Positions 7,874 to 14,966 of a stretch of DNA of 23,106 bases are shown piece by piece; positions within the stretch are counted from its first letter, which is position 1, and every line of letters starts with the position of its first letter. A program made the translations under genes and the position numbers. The notes below the pieces were generated by a model, which did no database searches, was not told the DNA's origin, and saw nothing but the letters and a program-made list of their open reading frames with translations. Source of the DNA: DAOUGC01 sp034429695 (GTDB lineage: Bacteria > Chloroflexota > Anaerolineae > Anaerolineales > Anaerolineaceae); contig DAOUGC010000129.1 of the NCBI GenBank assembly GCA_034429695.1, positions 1 to 23,106 on the forward strand, in the 5' to 3' direction.

Positions 7874-8239
7874 TTACCCCGTACGATCATCCCAGAAGGG
7901 CTGATAACCATAATAATCATAAACATCCATCAACCACCGGTACTGGGTGGTCTCTGGCCATTTCTCCCGATCAAAACCAGGAGCATTTTCGAGCTTCGTG
8001 CGCGCGATGTTCAATGTCACCCGGGTCTCATCGATCTTCAGTGCTTCCCAGGGAATGGCAAACAGCTTGTTGCCCACCCCCAGAAACCCTCCAAAAGAGA
8101 GCACCACATAAGCCACCCTGCCACGCGGCAGATCCAGCATGATTTCTTCAATTTTGCCCAGATCCTCCCCCTGCGGATTACGCACCCTGGCGCCGTTCAA
8201 GTGTGATGCTGCGATCGAGATCATTGTGCTGGTTTCCAT
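7874..8239 (-). CDS. PRC-barrel domain protein
   Basis: 121 residues from the ATG at 8239, preceded by AAAGGCGG. Residues about 7-75 form a PRC-barrel: SHLNGARVRNPQGEDLGKIE, MLDLPRGRVAYVVLSFGG and KLFAIPWEALKI are the three characteristic strand blocks. A Tyr/Trp-rich tail (about 90-121) follows. PRC-barrel domains mediate protein-protein contacts in photosynthetic reaction centres, RimM and many stress or sporulation proteins. No enzymatic role is implied. The frame stays open for 48 more codons upstream, but these run through the promoter element at 8259-8322 and lack a better start. It appears to be the first gene of a unit with DUF1328. Confidence 0.85.
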   Translation of the reverse strand: METSTMISIAASHLNGARVRNPQGEDLGKIEEIMLDLPRGRVAYVVLSFGGFLGVGNKLFAIPWEALKIDETRVTLNIARTKLENAPGFDREKWPETTQYRWLMDVYDYYGYQPFWDDRTG

Positions 8240-8258
8240 GGCCGCCTTTCTTACGTTT

Positions 8259-8322
8259 AGATTAACCCCCGCGCCAATCCTTACCAATGGGGAAGTTCCC
8301 TTTTGGAAAAAGGGAGTTTCCC
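8259..8322 (-). promoter_or_regulatory. Composite promoter element, copy A (PRC-barrel gene)
   Basis: Minus-strand promoter: -35 TTGGTA (8282-8287), 17-bp spacer, -10 TAATCT (8259-8264), start expected near 8252, 13 nt before the ATG. One base upstream of the -35 lies the dyad written GGGGAAGTTCCC on the plus strand (8289-8300). A second dyad, GGGAGTTTCCC, is at 8312-8322, centres 22.5 bp apart. The two dyads can also pair with each other as a long imperfect hairpin. Copies B (9122-9191) and C (12748-12810) have the same geometry. Confidence 0.7.
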
Positions 8323-8331
8323 TCGCATCCC

Positions 8332-9012
8332 TCAAGCCATTACTCCCCTTCCCACGCGCGTTTCGCGGATCACGGCGAAGCAAGCGGCGGCATCCATGCG
8401 ATTCTCCACTTCCAGCTTGTCCAGGATATTGTGCACGTGATTCTTAACCGTGCCCACCTCAATAAACAACTGGCTGGCGATCTCCTGATTGCTCATGCCC
8501 TGCTCGATCAACTCCAGCACTTCCATTTCACGCGCGGTGAGCGCCGGAAAATCCGACGGTACCGGCCGGATTTCGGACAGCAGGCGCGCCAGTTCCATGA
8601 CCCTCGTCATGATCGCGGCTGCCATGCGGGGCGATACCACCGCCTCACGCGCATATGCCTTGCGGATCACGTCGATCATGTGATCAACAGAATCATCCTT
8701 CAAGATATATCCAACCGCCCCGGACTCAATATAAGGCAACACCTGTTCCTTTTCCTCGTTCAAGCCGAGAACAATTACCTTTACATCCATGTATGAGCGC
8801 GCAATGGTCCGGGTCAGGCGCAGCGCCCCATTATCCGGCAGGTGAATGCTGGCAAGCACCAGGTCGGGTGGATGATGGATGACGTGCGTCAGGGCTTCAT
8901 CCACGCTGGTGGGACAACCCAGCACCTGAATATCCGTCTCATCGTCAAACGCAGCGGAAATCACATTCGAAATTATGGGGACTTCATTTACCAGTAATAT
9001 GCGTATCATCAT
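8332..9012 (-). CDS. NarL/FixJ-type response regulator with degenerate receiver
   Basis: 226 residues from the ATG at 9012 (an ATG at 9009 is equally possible; AGGAAGG lies just upstream). Residues 3-120 are a receiver-like domain (IRILLVNEVPI to GYILKDDS). Residues about 155-215 are a LuxR helix-turn-helix (LTAREMEVLELIEQGMSNQEIA then GTVKNHVHNILDKL). The receiver is unusual. The phosphoacceptor Asp is replaced by Ser55 (LVLASIHLP), the acidic pair is NE (9-10), and the conserved Thr/Ser after the fourth strand is Gly83, while Lys105 remains. Aspartyl phosphorylation is therefore unlikely and control may be by abundance or ligand. No sensor kinase is adjacent. Promoter copy B precedes the gene and copy A lies just after its stop. 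Confidence 0.88.
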   Translation of the reverse strand: MMIRILLVNEVPIISNVISAAFDDETDIQVLGCPTSVDEALTHVIHHPPDLVLASIHLPDNGALRLTRTIARSYMDVKVIVLGLNEEKEQVLPYIESGAVGYILKDDSVDHMIDVIRKAYAREAVVSPRMAAAIMTRVMELARLLSEIRPVPSDFPALTAREMEVLELIEQGMSNQEIASQLFIEVGTVKNHVHNILDKLEVENRMDAAACFAVIRETRVGRGVMA

Positions 9013-9121
9013 GCCCTTCCTGATCCTGACCGGTTCGTGCTGGCACGGGCACTTCAACGTGGGTTCGTGGGATCAGGTACGCCCCACCCCTCCGCGGAAC
9101 CGGGTAATGTTTGATAATGCA

Positions 9122-9191
9122 AAGATACTGTCTGGAAGAAAAATGGGCAATGGGGAAGCTCCCTTGCCATTTTTTGGGATTTTCCCTATTG
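9122..9191 (-). promoter_or_regulatory. Composite promoter element, copy B (response-regulator gene)
   Basis: Minus-strand promoter: -35 TTGCCC (9145-9150), 17-bp spacer, -10 TATCTT (9122-9127), start near 9115, giving a leader of about 100 nt. The proximal dyad is GGGGAAGCTCCC (9152-9163), 1 bp from the -35. The distal dyad is GGGATTTTCCC (9176-9186), centres 23.5 bp apart. Outer CAAT/ATTG bases (9148-9151 and 9188-9191) extend the inverted repeat. The distal end is 8 bp from the stop of the lipid-kinase gene. Confidence 0.72.
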
Positions 9192-9198
9192 GGCAGGG

Positions 9199-10149
9199 TC
9201 AGGCAGCAACATCGTCAGACGCATCGTCTGCCCGGGTTGGCTGCACCGGTGCAACCACCCGAACCGCATGCGGAATGATCTGTATCCGCGCCGGGGTGAC
9301 CCCCAAGACCTCACCGTCTGCCTGAACCGAAGCCGGCACACTGCTTTCGATCACCACCGAACGCTCGGCGGTGAACAATTGCAATCTGGGGTCATGGGTC
9401 TTGCGCCCGATCAGTAAATTCCAGGCAAGACGCAGCACGTCCGCCGGGGTCTGCGGGCGGGCCACATATATATTGATGCGGCCGTCATCCGGACAAATGT
9501 TGAAGTCGGAGGGCAACGGGCGGATGCCCAGAATGCCGCTGTTTAGCAGCATGATTTCAGAGGCAATCACACGCATGGCGCGCCCGTCAATGGTCAGACG
9601 AAAACGCCGCATTTTAAACCTGCCCAGCGTTCTGAGGATGTTCCAAACATACGCCAGGTTGCCGAAGCGTCTTTTTTGCTCGCGCCGTGTCTCGCGCATC
9701 GAGCGCGAACTGATCCCGACCCCCACATTTAGCAGGAAAAGCCGCTTGTCCACCTCCATGCCGTCCAGATGGCGAACCTGGTGCTCGCCCACCAGCAGAT
9801 CCAGCGCGGCTTCGACATTCAATGGGATGTTCAATTCACGCGCCAGGGCATTGCCGGTTCCCACCGGCACGATTGCCATGGGTATGGCGCTGTTCACCAA
9901 ACCGGCAGCCACACCTGCCACGGTTCCATCACCGCCAGCGGCAATCACCAGGTCGTAACCTCGCGCCAATGCAGCCTGCACCAGCTCGGGCACTGATTCC
10001 TCGCCGGTGGTTTCATACAATTCCCATTCCCAACCCTGGGGAAGAAAACGTTCCTCCAGTAACTGGCGGGTTGAATCGGTGTTTTGCACCCCTGCCACCG
10101 GGTTAAACACCACAAAAACCTTGACGTATCGTGAAGGAGTATCGTCCAT
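9199..10149 (-). CDS. Diacylglycerol kinase-like lipid kinase (YegS/BmrU family)
   Basis: 316 residues. The DAGK catalytic domain opens with VFVVFNPVAG (about 11-20). It contains the nucleotide-binding AAGGDGTVAGV (GGDGT at 72-76) and PVGTGNALAREL (95-106), which define this fold. The C-terminal sandwich domain includes SDFNICPDDGRINI and VQADGEVLG, as in YegS. Such enzymes phosphorylate diacylglycerol, phosphatidylglycerol or sphingoid lipids using ATP at the cytoplasmic face. The exact lipid cannot be read from sequence. AGG lies about 6 nt before the ATG. It follows the ABC permease gene by 19 bp, so it is most likely the last gene of the exporter operon, coupling lipid metabolism to export. 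Confidence 0.88.
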   Translation of the reverse strand: MDDTPSRYVKVFVVFNPVAGVQNTDSTRQLLEERFLPQGWEWELYETTGEESVPELVQAALARGYDLVIAAGGDGTVAGVAAGLVNSAIPMAIVPVGTGNALARELNIPLNVEAALDLLVGEHQVRHLDGMEVDKRLFLLNVGVGISSRSMRETRREQKRRFGNLAYVWNILRTLGRFKMRRFRLTIDGRAMRVIASEIMLLNSGILGIRPLPSDFNICPDDGRINIYVARPQTPADVLRLAWNLLIGRKTHDPRLQLFTAERSVVIESSVPASVQADGEVLGVTPARIQIIPHAVRVVAPVQPTRADDASDDVAA

Positions 10150-10168
10150 GAGCTACCTGTATGCCTGT

Positions 10169-11695
10169 TCAGCCAAGCTTCATTTCACGCCGCAATGCCT
10201 TGAGCGTGATCAGGAAGAAGAGCAGGCCAAGAAAAATCAAACCAAGAATATACAGCGGGGTAATGCCAACCCCACGCAACATCACATCTTCAAACAACAG
10301 TTTGGCATAAGTGGCAGGGGTCAGCCATGAAATGGTCTGCACCGGCGTCCACAAATAGCGCAAATCGAGGAACATGCCCGAGAAAAACACACTGATTAAC
10401 AGCGTGAGCATGGCCAATTGCACCGCCTGGCTTTCATTGGCTGCCAGCATGGATATGACGAAACCCAACCCAAGCGAGCAGAAGATCAACGCGAGCATGA
10501 CCATCGAAAAATTCAGCCAGCCGCCCAGTATGGGCACCTTGAGCACAAAGTAAAGCAGCGCCGAAAGCGCAGCAGCCATCAATGCGCTCAGAAAAATATA
10601 GCTGATGTACTTGCCCAGCAGGGTTTCACCCGCGCTGATGGGCGATACCCGGAACAGGTCCATGGTCCCGGACAGCCGTTCGCGGATGATCGAAAGAGAG
10701 CCAAATGTCACCGCCAGGTGCTGCACCACCAGTGCAATCACACCGGGCGTAAAGAACACAGCCGGCTCAAGATCAGAAATGGGCGCCACCGATTTAGTTT
10801 CACTGACAAATGGCCTCACCAGCACAAAGGGCGATATGGAACGAAACTCAGCCAGTTGCGCCTCAACTTCGCCCAGATCTTCCTCTGTCTGGCGCAGTTC
10901 TTCAATCTCGGCGTCAAATTCGTCGTCGTCATTCAGATCACCAGAATTGGAACCCCGCCCTTGAATATCCTGCAGGCGGCGCATCACCCCAGACAAATCC
11001 TCGTCATCACCCGACGGACTGCCAAGCTGCTGGGCGAGCATGGCGGCAAACAACATGCGCGTCTCCACCGAACCGCTGGCGCTGCCCACATTTCGCTGCA
11101 GTTGTTGTTGCTCGCTGCGTGCGGCTGCCAAATTACCTGTCTCCAGGGCAGCGCGCATGGCCGATGCATTTTCACGCGCCATGCGGACATCCTGCAGCAC
11201 GTCACCGGTTTCATTTTGTGCCTCACCGGCATAGCTGCTCAGCACCCTGCGGTTTACTTCGTCAATATAATTCCGCCCCAGGTAATGAACGTATTCGACC
11301 TGGGCAGGGTCAATCTCGTTGTGATACAGCACAAAAACCGCCTGCTTATCCTCATTGAGGGTGTCCTCAATATCGCCAGGAACCTGCACCACGATGTCCA
11401 CCTCACCACGCTGCATGCGGGCAATGGCGACATTGACATCGTTGGTCATGCCGGCATAGATCAGGTGGGGTCCAATTTCACGCGCATATTCCACCACCTG
11501 TGGTGCGACACTGTTATCCGGTGCAATTACAAACAGGGCGGTCACCGCGCGCGCCTGATTGCGGTAGCCCACTCCAAACAGCAGCAGGATTAAAAATGGG
11601 CCCAGGATCAACGAAAGCAACAGGCGTGGCTGCCTGAAAATCTCGACAATTTCTTTTCGAAAAAAAGCAAATATACGGATCAGCGCTTTTCCCAT
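10169..11695 (-). CDS. ABC-2 type transporter permease
   Basis: 508 residues. One membrane span near the N-terminus (about 25-45, LLLSLILGPFLILLLFGVGY) is followed by a large extracytoplasmic domain (about 46-325) and about five spans in the last 180 residues. This is the YhgE/DrrB-type ABC-2 layout. The outer domain includes an acidic, coiled-coil-prone stretch (around 255-290, NDDDEFDAEIEEL region) longer than in minimal ABC-2 permeases. The conserved turn SIIRERLSGTMDLFRVSPIS precedes the second membrane block. With the ATPase 1 bp upstream it would form an exporter for a hydrophobic compound, lipid or polymer; substrate unknown. Confidence 0.87.
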   Translation of the reverse strand: MGKALIRIFAFFRKEIVEIFRQPRLLLSLILGPFLILLLFGVGYRNQARAVTALFVIAPDNSVAPQVVEYAREIGPHLIYAGMTNDVNVAIARMQRGEVDIVVQVPGDIEDTLNEDKQAVFVLYHNEIDPAQVEYVHYLGRNYIDEVNRRVLSSYAGEAQNETGDVLQDVRMARENASAMRAALETGNLAAARSEQQQLQRNVGSASGSVETRMLFAAMLAQQLGSPSGDDEDLSGVMRRLQDIQGRGSNSGDLNDDDEFDAEIEELRQTEEDLGEVEAQLAEFRSISPFVLVRPFVSETKSVAPISDLEPAVFFTPGVIALVVQHLAVTFGSLSIIRERLSGTMDLFRVSPISAGETLLGKYISYIFLSALMAAALSALLYFVLKVPILGGWLNFSMVMLALIFCSLGLGFVISMLAANESQAVQLAMLTLLISVFFSGMFLDLRYLWTPVQTISWLTPATYAKLLFEDVMLRGVGITPLYILGLIFLGLLFFLITLKALRREMKLG

Positions 11696-11696
11696 G

Positions 11697-12677
11697 TTAC
11701 ACGGCCCGGTCTTCTTTCTCGATCAGGTGAACAAACACGTCATCAAACGGGGGGAAATATTCCTGAATACTGGTCACCCCCACCTTTTGCTGCGAAAAGT
11801 AAGCCAGCAGTTCCGGTGATGCGGTTGAAGCTTCATCCACCACCACCCTCAACTTCTCCTGCGAGAGCATTTGCACCTGCCCGCGCACAAAGGGCAGCCG
11901 TTCCAGCTCATCGGTCAGCCCCCATTCTGCGGCGGCAGTCAGTTCAACATCCAGCACCTCTCCGCCAAAAACCTGACGGCGCAAGCCATCGGGGGTGTCA
12001 ACGCTCAACAAACGCCCGTGGTTCATCACCCCCACCAGGTCGCAGTAGGTGACCTCGGAAATGTACTGGGTGGTGATGAACATGGTGCGTCCTTCGGCTT
12101 TCAGGCGGTGAAATCCGTCCCAAAACTTGTTGCGCAGCACAGGGTCAACACCGGCAGTGGGTTCATCCAGAAAGATCATTTGAGGATCCTGCACCAGGGT
12201 GGCAGCCAGGCTCAGGCGGCGCTTCATCCCCCCGGACAGGTCGCGCACCAGCTTGCGGCGGTGCGGCGACAGATCCACAAATTCAAGCAGCTCATCCAGT
12301 TTCTTCTGGCGGCGCATGGGTAATGCATATAAACTGGCAGAAAAATTCAGGTTCTCCCAAACAGAGAGATCGGGATAAAGCGAAAAAGACTGAGGCATGT
12401 ACCCCAGGCGTTCACGCTGTTCGCGGGTGAAATCGGCAGGGTGCGAACCCAAAACCAGCACCTCACCCTCACTGGGCGAATAGGTTCCAGTCAACAGGCG
12501 AATGGTGGTGGTTTTTCCGGAACCGGATGGCCCGATAAAGCCAAAGATTGCGCCGTACGGAATGTGGAAATTTAAATCCCGAACCACATAGTCGCCCCCA
12601 AATTGCTTGGACAACCCACTGGCGCAAATGGCATGATCAGCGCACGCCGAACTTTCCGGCGGAAATACGAGCGCCAT
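11697..12677 (-). CDS. ABC transporter ATP-binding protein (DrrA-like)
   Basis: 326 residues with all ATPase motifs: Walker A GPSGSGKTT (49-57), Q-loop in YMPQSFSLYPDLSV, signature LSGGMKRR (147-154) and Walker B MIFLDEPTAGVD (167-178). The switch position is Gln204 in ITTQYISEV, as in DrrA-type drug exporters. The C-terminal 100 residues form the accessory domain seen in ABC-2 exporter ATPases. It energises the permease encoded 1 bp downstream. AGAGAGG lies about 6 nt before the ATG, and promoter copy C drives the operon ATPase-permease-lipid kinase. A 63-nt leader is expected. Confidence 0.93.
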   Translation of the reverse strand: MALVFPPESSACADHAICASGLSKQFGGDYVVRDLNFHIPYGAIFGFIGPSGSGKTTTIRLLTGTYSPSEGEVLVLGSHPADFTREQRERLGYMPQSFSLYPDLSVWENLNFSASLYALPMRRQKKLDELLEFVDLSPHRRKLVRDLSGGMKRRLSLAATLVQDPQMIFLDEPTAGVDPVLRNKFWDGFHRLKAEGRTMFITTQYISEVTYCDLVGVMNHGRLLSVDTPDGLRRQVFGGEVLDVELTAAAEWGLTDELERLPFVRGQVQMLSQEKLRVVVDEASTASPELLAYFSQQKVGVTSIQEYFPPFDDVFVHLIEKEDRAV

Positions 12678-12747
12678 GATTGCCTCTCTTTCTGAGAATC
12701 AGGAAGATCCATCCCCCACAGTGGTGATGCTTTTCTTCATTTCATTG

Positions 12748-12810
12748 AAGATAAAATATCCAAAATGTAATGGCAATGGGGAGTGTTCCCGCTTCAAATA
12801 GGGATTACCC
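12748..12810 (-). promoter_or_regulatory. Composite promoter element, copy C (ABC exporter operon)
   Basis: Minus-strand promoter: -35 TTGCCA (12771-12776), 17-bp spacer, -10 TATCTT (12748-12753), start near 12740. The proximal dyad GGGGAGTGTTCCC (12778-12790) is 1 bp from the -35. The distal dyad GGGATTACCC (12801-12810) is centred 21.5 bp further. The -10 is identical to that of copy B. The element starts 21 bp after the stop of the CHASE4-GGDEF gene. Confidence 0.7.
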
Positions 12811-12830
12811 TAAAAGTGGGGAAGCTTGCG

Positions 12831-14753
12831 CTAATCCTCAGAAAGCATCAGGCGTTTGCTGGTCTTATCCTCGTACATGCGCCGGTCAGCCTGTTCCAGC
12901 AGTTTGTTAAGCGAACACCCGCGATAGCCTGTTGCAATACCGATGGAGAATTCCAATGCCGAACGCGGGTGATGACGGTTGTGACTATCCAGCGCGACAT
13001 GAACACGGCGGATGATCTGTTGTGCCTCAGACGCATCCACATAGGGTAGAAGCACGGCAAACTCATCCCCCCCAATGCGTGCAGCAATGTCTTCCACCCG
13101 AAACACCTGTCGCAACACTTCTGCCGTGCGGCGCACCAGATCATCCCCGGCGGCGTGCCCGTATGCGTCATTGGTGGATTTCATGCGGTCAATGTCAATC
13201 ACCACAATACTGAGCGGGAACTGCCGACCAGACTGGAGACGATTAAGTTCTTCCTCAAAAAACGCCCGATTGTAAAGCTGGGATAGTACGTCGTGTGTGC
13301 TGATATAGCGCAAGCGATCCTCGGCGCGTTTTCGTTCCGTGATGTCATAAGCCGTGCCCACCACCGAAGGCGCTCCCCCGTACTCAATGGGACTGGCAGT
13401 AAACTCCACCCACACCAGGGTTCCCTCACGGGTTTTCATTTGCAACTCGATCCTGAAACGCTCCAGTTTTGGTTCGTGCACATGGTAATACAGGCTCTCA
13501 ATGTCCGCGCGAAAATCCTTCTGGTGCTCATCACCAGCCATCAACCAGAAATCCATGCTGAGGATCTCATCGCTGGTATATTTAAACAGCTCGAGTGCAA
13601 CTGAGTTAACGTACTGAATGCGGTTTCCCTGAAAGATAAAAATGGCTGCCGCCGATGTCTCCGCAAGGATACGGAACTTCTCTTCACTGGCGGTTAATGC
13701 CCGGGTGGATTGTTCCATCCGGCCCAGCATGGAATCGATGGAACGCGACAGGATGGCCAGTTCATCCGTCCCAGGCAGGGCAATCCGCTCGGAGAGTTGA
13801 CCGGCATGCCCAATTTCAATGGTTCGCCTCGAAACCCATTTGATGCGGTTCAGCACCACCTTATCCACATGAAGAATGACCGCCAGGCCAAAAAAGACAC
13901 CCATTAACATAAAAACAACAAGCATCACTCCACTGACAGTGCGCCCCGCGGCGGAAACCTCCCTCGGCATGTCCAGTTGAACCAACATGGCGGGTAAACC
14001 ATGAATGTCGTTCAGCAGGGTATACCCGCGGATCAAGTCCGCATCCACCACCTCAACCATGTCAGTTTCACCACCGGCAATGATGCCATAGGTGGTCTGC
14101 GTCACAGTGCCTGCTTCCACCTGGTCCAACCGGTGAAGGGATACAGGCACTGCAAGCAAATCCTGCAACCGGCTCGCGTATTGCTGATCCAGGCGCTGTC
14201 CCAAAATCAGCGTTCCCGTGACTGGTCCCGTTGACCGGCTGGTGAGAATGGGTCTGGAGCTTAACAGCCATACCTGCGAGTCCAGCACCACCACCCCGGT
14301 ATTGTGATCACGGCTCTCGGAAAACTCAAAAAAGAAATTTTCCTGATGTAATTGATACAAAAGACCGGCGGGCATGCCAATGGTCTCCTGTTTCACCGGG
14401 TCATAACTCTCCCCATGAATCACGCGACCATCATTATTCATAAAGACCATCAGATCAAGACCCGCTCCAACAAAACTTTCAGGACCGGTATTGGCCTCCA
14501 CATATTCGCTGTTGCCGTCCTGCACAAAGCGGTGGGTGTCATCCCAGTTTGCCCAGTCATAGACGGTTTGTTCCAGAGCCACCTGGCTCTGTTCGAACGC
14601 CGTCTTTGCGCGGGATAGATTTCTCTCCACCATTTGGGTTTCAAGACGGGTAAAATCCCCCAGCAGAATACTGCGGGTCAGCAGCCAAACACCCCCCATG
14701 ACCAGACTGATGGTAACAAAAATGAAGAAAAACGTACGCCCACGCAGTGACAT
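12831..14753 (-). CDS. Membrane diguanylate cyclase: CHASE4-HAMP-PAS-GGDEF
   Basis: 640 residues. TM1 (about 8-30) is followed by a CHASE4-type extracytoplasmic sensor (about 40-265) with the family signature WANWDDTHRFV (W70-D72). TM2 (about 274-295), HAMP (about 297-350), PAS (about 358-473) and GGDEF (about 480-636) follow. The active site is GGDEF at 561-565. RVED lies five residues upstream, an intact I-site, so it should synthesise cyclic di-GMP with product inhibition. The region THDVLSQLYNRAFFE resembles the cyclase encoded at 4267-6786, suggesting related paralogues with different sensors. The ATG has no strong Shine-Dalgarno. A structured leader region lies 45 bp upstream. Confidence 0.92.
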   Translation of the reverse strand: MSLRGRTFFFIFVTISLVMGGVWLLTRSILLGDFTRLETQMVERNLSRAKTAFEQSQVALEQTVYDWANWDDTHRFVQDGNSEYVEANTGPESFVGAGLDLMVFMNNDGRVIHGESYDPVKQETIGMPAGLLYQLHQENFFFEFSESRDHNTGVVVLDSQVWLLSSRPILTSRSTGPVTGTLILGQRLDQQYASRLQDLLAVPVSLHRLDQVEAGTVTQTTYGIIAGGETDMVEVVDADLIRGYTLLNDIHGLPAMLVQLDMPREVSAAGRTVSGVMLVVFMLMGVFFGLAVILHVDKVVLNRIKWVSRRTIEIGHAGQLSERIALPGTDELAILSRSIDSMLGRMEQSTRALTASEEKFRILAETSAAAIFIFQGNRIQYVNSVALELFKYTSDEILSMDFWLMAGDEHQKDFRADIESLYYHVHEPKLERFRIELQMKTREGTLVWVEFTASPIEYGGAPSVVGTAYDITERKRAEDRLRYISTHDVLSQLYNRAFFEEELNRLQSGRQFPLSIVVIDIDRMKSTNDAYGHAAGDDLVRRTAEVLRQVFRVEDIAARIGGDEFAVLLPYVDASEAQQIIRRVHVALDSHNRHHPRSALEFSIGIATGYRGCSLNKLLEQADRRMYEDKTSKRLMLSED

Positions 14754-14797
14754 GCTACTTGCTACTACACTTCCTCACCCCAGATACACTTCACCCA

Positions 14798-14850
14798 GGC
14801 AGGAACCCTTACAGAGCATCAATTTCTGTACTTACAAAGGGGAGCTTGCC
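14798..14850 (-). other. Possible structured leader RNA upstream of the CHASE4-GGDEF gene
   Basis: The minus strand can fold as a closing stem GGCA/TGCC (14847-14850 with 14798-14801), an inner CCCT/AGGG pairing (14806-14809 with 14838-14841) and an apical hairpin TACAGA/TCTGTA (14810-14815 with 14825-14830) around a 9-nt loop. Internal loops interrupt the stems. I do not recognise a known riboswitch, and in particular the c-di-GMP-I consensus is not seen. It could equally be DNA-level symmetry. Confidence 0.3.
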
Positions 14851-14880
14851 AAAAACCCGACTGTACTATTTTATCACAAC

Positions 14881-14902
14881 GCCGAAAACGGGGCTTTTTT
14901 TT
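14881..14902 (+). terminator. Terminator-like hairpin with T8 run
   Basis: GCCG-AAAA-CGGGGC (14881-14894) forms a short stem with one bulged G, followed by eight Ts (14895-14902). No plus-strand gene lies just upstream. It may stop antisense or stray transcription entering the lipoprotein gene, or act as an attenuator. Confidence 0.35.
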
Positions 14903-14966
14903 CGAGTTTTCAATTTAATAAGGTTACAATTGGAGGTTGACCATCAAGACGAAAGGGGACATCGTC

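Noticed and set aside
8240..8383. 48-residue N-terminal extension of the PRC-barrel frame
   Set aside because: It would translate the promoter element and overlap the response-regulator end. The ATG at 8239 has the ribosome-binding site and the domain start.
10418..11593. 391-codon open frame on the plus strand
   Set aside because: It is antisense to the ABC permease, lacks recognisable domains, and has a His/Gln/Arg-rich composition typical of a shadow frame.
12061..12075. Loss of the H-loop His (Gln204) in the ABC ATPase
   Set aside because: Gln at this place (TTQY) is usual in DrrA-type exporter ATPases, so it is not a sign of inactivation.
14754..14966. c-di-GMP riboswitch in the region between the cyclase and the SH3b lipoprotein
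   Set aside because: Neither strand shows the conserved GEMM core; only a generic interrupted stem is visible.
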